The notes beneath the pieces were generated by a model, which saw only the letters and a program-made list of their open reading frames with translations, made no database searches and was not told the origin of the DNA. Positions 58,772-64,000 of a stretch of DNA of 64,000 nt are shown here, one piece after another. The stretch comes from Psilocybe azurescens (lineage: Eukaryota; Basidiomycota; Agaricomycetes; Agaricales; Agrocybaceae). The DNA is taken from NCBI GenBank assembly GCA_023853785.1, contig JAJIRX010000622.1, forward strand, positions 434,001 through 498,000, read 5' to 3'. Position 1 is the stretch's first letter; every line of letters starts with the position of its first letter. Made by a program: the position numbers and the translations under genes.

Positions 58772-61651
58772 ATGTTCACCAACGCCAGTCTGGTGATAAC
58801 TGGGGGCTCCTACACTCAGGTGGTGGGAATCGGGCAAGGTAAAGTATCACATCTACGAAGTTAAGCATAAGTTTCTAATGCTTACTTAGAATTTGAAATC
58901 CTTCATCGTCATATTGCGCCCGGGGCACTTCATGACTCTGGCGAACGCTTTAATCCACCACGCTGCCATCCAGAAACCCGAAGGGTCCTCTTGTCCGAAA
59001 TCATGGAATGGATCACAAACGCGAGTAGAGAAGCATTCATTATATGGATATATGGTTCAGTCGGGTCAGGAAAGTCAGCGCTTGCCCAGTCAGTGGCTGA
59101 ACAATGTCAAGATTTGGGGTTACTCGCGGCCACCTTCTTCTTTCCAGGCTATCACCCGAGCGATGTCATGAGAAGTGTCTCTCACCGACAGTTTCCTATC
59201 AGCTTGCGCTATCAATCCCCGAAACTCGCACTTATATTGAACATGTCGTTCGGCACGACCCTTCAATCTTCGGACGAACTTTCCAGACTCAGTACCAGAA
59301 GCTAGTTGTCAATCCACTTTGCCTAGCTGAAAATCAAATTGGACCACAGACGAGGCCACAGCTCATCATAATCGACGGCCTTGATGAATGTCAGGATCCA
59401 AAAGCTCAGCGGTATATATTAGACGTCATTAATCAAGAATTTGAACGACACACACGCCTCCCATTGTTATTCCTCATCACAAGTCGTCCTGAGGAACATA
59501 TCCGCATGTCCTTCAGTGCCGGTAAATTGGAACGAATTTCCAAACAAATCTCATTGCAGGACTACTTTGGCTCTCATGACGATGTTCGGAACTTCATTCA
59601 AAATAGATTTGAGGAAATTAGACGGGATCACCCTTTACGCGACCATATTCCTGTCGCATGGCCAGATCTCGAACTTACAGAAACTCTGATACGGAAGTCA
59701 TCCGGCCAATTTGCTTATGCCTCAACAGTAGTTGAGTATGTGAGCTCTATTCATCATCGACCGCCCGATCGGCTTGACGCTATCCTAGGCCTTTCTCCTC
59801 ACGTTGGAGATTCTCCCTTTGCAGAGCTCGACTCTTTGTACAAACATGTGTTCTCTACAGTCCCTCACAAGGATGGCGCACTCCGTATCTTGAGTGCGGT
59901 TCTTCTCATGAATCTCGAGTTGTCGCCCGACATGATCGAGCGGTTGTTTATACTCAAGGCTGGCGACGTACAACTGCAACTTAGTGGATTAGCCTCTATG
60001 GTCAGCTTCCGCGAATACCATGAAGTTATCAAGATACTACACGCATCTTTGGGCGACTTCTTGTTGGATGCATCTAGGTCCGGGGAGTTTCACATCGAGT
60101 TAGGGAAAGCTCATGCAGAACTTGCGACAGCTTGCTTATATCATCTTGAGAAGTTGGGTGAGTGTATCTTGTTATTTTCAATATCGCCTGGGCTTATAGC
60201 CTCGAGCAGATGTGCCAATCTTGATTGATTATGCCTGTTACAATCTCGAAAGACATCTTGATCAGGCAGCTGGTACAAACGAACTCCACGATGCTATCCT
60301 TCGGTTTCAGCTTTGTAATTTTGTCAAATATTCTGCCAAGCCCCCTTCCCAACAACAAGGCGATGTTTTATCCACAACACTGGAGGATATCTGGTATTTT
60401 GTCCCGTCATTCTTTGATTGCATACAAAACACTATTGTGCGTATTGTGTTATAGACATGGGGCAGAACTTAAAGAATTTTGTCTCTTCCTAGATATTCGA
60501 TGATGCAGATGACATCCATGACCATCACGCAAAGCTCTTTGATCAGTATTTGGAACTTGAGTTCGACAAGTACGCTGGAGATAGCAGATTGACAGATATG
60601 GTAACGATGCTTACTATTTGCCACTCTCCTGTTACTGTGCCAAACCTTGAGGTCGTATCGTATTTCAAAGATCACGTTCTACAGCTCAACGAGGCGGCGG
60701 AGCATCTGTTACTAATTGACGAAAGCTCGCTCAACCTGCGACATATGGTACGACGACATGGGCAGTCGGAGCCGTACATCGAACTTCTCTGCCAGTTCTT
60801 AGAGGACGAGGACCGATCTGGAAGGCATTTCATAGACGGACACAAATACGCACTAGCTGCTCTTCGTTGTTCAAGGCGTATTAGCAAGCCGACAAGGTGA
60901 CTCTGAGCATACCCCTTCTGGCCTCTACTCCTCTACTTAATGATCTAACCCCTCGACAGAACTTCGGATGACAAATATGGTGCAGGATCGTTCGTCTGGA
61001 GTCTCGAATGTACCCCACCACTTCTTTTGCATGCCACTTATCATGAAGAACTTTCGTCGTATCTTGAAGATGCCCTTCTAGGTACGATTATCACTCAGTC
61101 ACGCTATTCTTTCTATCAGGCACTTTCTCGAATGGTCAAGGAAGCGCGTATAGCGTACCTAATCTCTAGCACTTTTGAGGTATGATCAACTCCATCCACC
61201 ATAGTTCACAGCAAGGAAGCTGATTAAATCATAGCTTTCCACATCAGAGGCCTGTAATGAACACGTAGCGCATCTAGACGTCGTCCCTCAAGGTCTAAGA
61301 ATATTCCGATCGCAGCCATCAAGTGCGAAGCAGAGTGAGCCTAGGGCAGCAATCAACTTCAACGACTATCTTCTTAACCGACGAATACATGATTACGCCC
61401 ACATCTGCTGCTGCCCAAACTTACTCGTGGAATATTACTTTCACTCTCACGTTTCCGATATTAGCGTTCATCGTGAATTCAACGCATTACATGGACAATC
61501 AAGTGTTATTGTACATGTAGAGCATCCATTTCCGGAAATCAATTCCACATTTGGACAGGAATCCGCGACTACTGATGCCACGGGTTCAGGAGTAATGAAG
61601 ATTCTGACATATCGAGTATGGAGGGGTCTTGTGCAGAAATCAGTATTGTAG
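58772..61651 (+). CDS. NACHT STAND ATPase (NLR-like) without C-terminal repeats
   Basis: Signal-transducing STAND NTPase of the NACHT class found in large numbers in Agaricomycetes and often linked to non-self recognition or regulated cell death. Six exons can be placed; their sum is one base short of a multiple of three, giving 868 residues after one correction in TTT 59141-59143. A short N-terminus (MFTNASLVITGGSYTQVVGI) leads to the linker ALHDSGERFNPPRCHPETRR, Walker A GSVGSGKSALAQS (78-85), the FFFSRLSPERCHE block, and Walker B LIIIDGLDECQDPKAQR (about 181-190), then LLFLITSRPEEHI and the winged-helix-like RFEEIRRD and AELDSLYKHVF regions. The last 400 residues are helical with no WD40, ankyrin or TPR repeats visible. 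The N-terminus is too short for a known effector domain. Confidence 0.88.
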
Positions 61652-63241
61652 CTCCACCATATACTGTATAGAATCTTACAAGTCTGAAATGGACTTTATA
61701 GATAGTTCTGAGATAATTAGCACGCACTATAGATCAAGGGAACACCGGGATAATTGAAGTAGGAAGAAAGTACCTTGTATAATCATTGAGATCACCTGAA
61801 GCTACTCGCCCATCTTCCTAGCTCTTAGCTCTTCAAATGTAAGCCTGGCGCCCCAGTCTTACCACAGCCCCTTTCCATATTATCTTATCTTCTACATTTA
61901 CGTACACGTGACCGCGATCCCCAACCCATTCCTTCGACTCCAACTTCTCTTACACATTATGCACCGTACACACCTGTAGCCCAGTCAGTCGTTCTATCGA
62001 TATATTGTGGTCCTGTCATTCTCCGCGTGACTCCCGGTGAGCCTGGTGATGCCAGGCTTTCATCAAAAATTATATCAATAACTGTTATGACTTCATGAGA
62101 GTCTTGTTTCCCAAATTTTCCCCAACAACGTCTTTCCTGTGAAAAAATACCTCTAAGCAGGCTCTGATCATATTTTCAAAGTCCGAAGATTACATGACAA
62201 TTTTCTAATGCGGTTTAGGGGCGTGATAGAAAACAGACTTCTTATATCGTGACTCTCTTATATTATAGATTCGTAGGGCACATCACAAAATGATATATTG
62301 AAGTCTATCTAAATTAATAGTAAGTTTATTTGATGATATATTGCCATCTCTGTAGTAAGGATATCAGAACTTTTTGTAAACCGGAAGGTGAAGACGCGCC
62401 AAACGTACTAGTCCAGATACGGGACAAGACGCGCGTGGTCACAGAATCGCTCAGGTCATGTGCAATTGTCACATTCCGTGTCGTCGCAATTGATTCCGAT
62501 TCATCCCGCAACGGACCCACCATTAGTAACTTGCTGCTCAGTTGCGACCTTGAAGGTCACAAAATTGTTCATTACGACCTTTGACATGCCCTTGGATGCA
62601 TAGCCGAGCTGTTCAATATTACTCTCGTCATATGCTCGTCCTAATAAGCCCTAACTCGTACGATGGTGCAGAAACAAGTCTCATCAACTTCGAAGAGTTG
62701 GCCTACATTTCTGGAGCTTTTCACGGTTTCTGGAGCTTTTCACGATTTCTGCCCAGCTGTAGTGGGACACCAAATGCCCGATTAACTGGTTGTAGGTGCG
62801 CCGTTTTAAGATTGCCTCCTCGCACAAACATCGTTCTGCATTTAAAGTCTGGTCATATTTCGGTTATCCCAGGAGAGATGAGCTTTCTCACATCAGTCAG
62901 TAATCAAGGACGCCTACTTCTCATCATATCAGCATGCTCTCGGCAGTGAGTGGGCTTATCTGGGGTGTAACTTGGCCGGATTTTGCCTTCTTAACTTCAT
63001 TTTATCTGCGCTGTCGTGCAACGCTTCGAGGACGAAGGGTTCCCAATGTGTGCTCACGTCGTCCGACTGCTGATCGATGCTACATTCTCGGCATGAATTG
63101 ATTCGGCAATCGTCCGAACTCTGCTATGATGTTATCATGGCCAAAAATGATCTACAAACCCGCGATTGCGGTCCGAACATACAGTATAAAGATTCTGAAG
63201 CTACTGATTTCTTTCAGACTTCTCTTTCCCTCTCAATTTCG
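61652..63241. other. Intergenic region
   Basis: About 1.6 kb. Frames at 62330-62949 are open but have no recognisable domain. The region ends in the promoter and leader of the right-edge MFS gene. Confidence 0.45.
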
Positions 63242-64000
63242 ATGCAGGTCCCGACAAATGAAGAAACACCCCTGCTGACGAACCCCAGGAAGAGAACTCC
63301 AACTCCTCTACCCTGGTTTCAGTTTTCGATCGTTCTCGTTCTTCAACTAGCAGAGCCACTGACCTCCAATGTCATATACCCTTTTACTCCACAGGTATGT
63401 ACTTTAATGTCTCCTGTATTATGACTATTGTCTCAGCCCTATTGCTGGCAGCTTGTTCGCGACTTAGGAGTGACACACGGGGTTGAGAGCCGAGTCGGAT
63501 ATTATGTCGGTTTACTGGTGTGCCTGGTGAACGCTTGTAACCGCATTCTCCTACACTTACACTGTATATTGGTATAGCAATCGCTTTTCTTCCTGGCAGA
63601 AGCATGCACAGTGCTTTACTGGAGTCGTACATCTGATCACATCGGTCGAAAACCTGTTATCCTGACTGGCCTTTTCGGATTGTCCATTTCGATGTATTGT
63701 TTCGGTCTATCGAAGACCTTCTGGGGTATTGTCTTAAGGTAAGCCTACCCCTTTAAAGTAAACGTTCCTTTACTGATGCAAAATTATCAAGTCGAAGCTT
63801 GAGTGGTGCTTTGAGTACGTATATCATCTGCTATTAGTCCATGTTTCTGTTTTATTGACCTCTATAGATGGAAATATTGGTGTCATGAAAAGGTTCAATG
63901 GCCCTCTTTTGTGGAGCTAACATTTAGCCTGACGTTTGTTCACTCAGTATGGTTATGGAAATTACCGACTCAACCAATATATCCAAAGTGAGCAGCACGT
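63242..64000 (+). CDS. MFS transporter, N-terminal part (runs off the window)
   Basis: Major facilitator of the DHA1-like group of fungal transporters with ZIF/YCR023C-like motifs. The ATG at 63242 gives MQVPTNEETPLLTNPRKRTP, then helix 1 (PWFQFSIVLVLQLAEPLTSN), VIYPFTPYCWQLVRDLG, VGYYVGLLQSLFFLAEACT, motif A YWSRTSDHIGRKPVIL, helix 3 FGLSISMYCFGLSKTFWGIV, RSLSGALNGNIGVMKSM and MEITDSTNIS. Introns of about 46-60 nt join in phase with no correction. An in-frame upstream ATG at 63137 is possible but would add a non-conserved extension. The gene is cut at 64000, so about 60-70 percent of the protein is missing. Substrate unknown. Confidence 0.85.

Noticed and set aside
1..64000. A biosynthetic gene cluster or defence island
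   Set aside because: No PKS, NRPS, terpene synthase, P450 cluster or linked tailoring set was seen; neighbouring genes belong to unrelated pathways.

Overview
This is nuclear DNA of a filamentous fungus, almost certainly a basidiomycete of the Agaricomycetes. The genes are dense and split by many introns of about 45-65 nt with GT..AG ends and CTNAN-like branch sites. The gene set is fungal: homogentisate dioxygenase, GH17 glucanases, a Qdr-like drug transporter, cyanase, a GATOR2/SEA subunit, a divergent beta-tubulin and a NACHT STAND protein typical of mushroom-forming fungi. No bacterial operons, rRNA, convincing tRNA or CRISPR array were seen.

Layout. 0-4 kb: homogentisate 1,2-dioxygenase (+), then a convergent hypothetical acidic protein (-). 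4-8 kb: three clusters of a GC-rich minisatellite and a C2H2 transcription factor (-). 8.9-12.3 kb: two tandem secreted GH17 glucanases (-). 12.3-17.2 kb: gene-poor, AT-rich, with retroelement-like repeats. 17.2-23 kb: MFS exporter, SDH assembly factor 3 and cyanase (all +). 23.7-31.4 kb (-): AT-hook/zinc-binding protein, single-pass membrane protein and DUF1479 oxygenase-like protein. 32-34.8 kb (-): beta-tubulin with about 23 introns. 35-38.5 kb (-): small secreted protein and pseudokinase. 38.9-43.1 kb (-): WDR24/Rtc1. 44.1-44.9 kb (-): EBP-like membrane protein. 46.3-48.6 kb (+): broken gene carrying a 0.7-kb terminal-inverted-repeat element. 50.6-51.5 kb (+): Ser/Pro-rich protein. 52.9-58.4 kb (+): two tandem secreted carboxylesterases. 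58.8-61.7 kb (+): NACHT ATPase. 63.2 kb to the edge (+): start of a second MFS transporter.

The genes do not form one pathway. HGD serves tyrosine catabolism, SDHAF3 respiration, cyanase cyanate detoxification, WDR24 TORC1 nutrient signalling, and the GH17 and esterase pairs act outside the cell or on the wall. The most consistent odd signal is technical: about fourteen places, nearly all in homopolymer runs, where a conserved protein continues only after a one-base correction. They occur even in housekeeping genes, so they look like uncorrected long-read errors rather than pseudogenisation. The observations I find most biologically interesting are the inverted-repeat element inside a coding frame, the intron-dense tubulin with a 6-nt microexon, the repeat-less NACHT protein, the AT-hook/DUF6729-like protein and the inverted minisatellite clusters.
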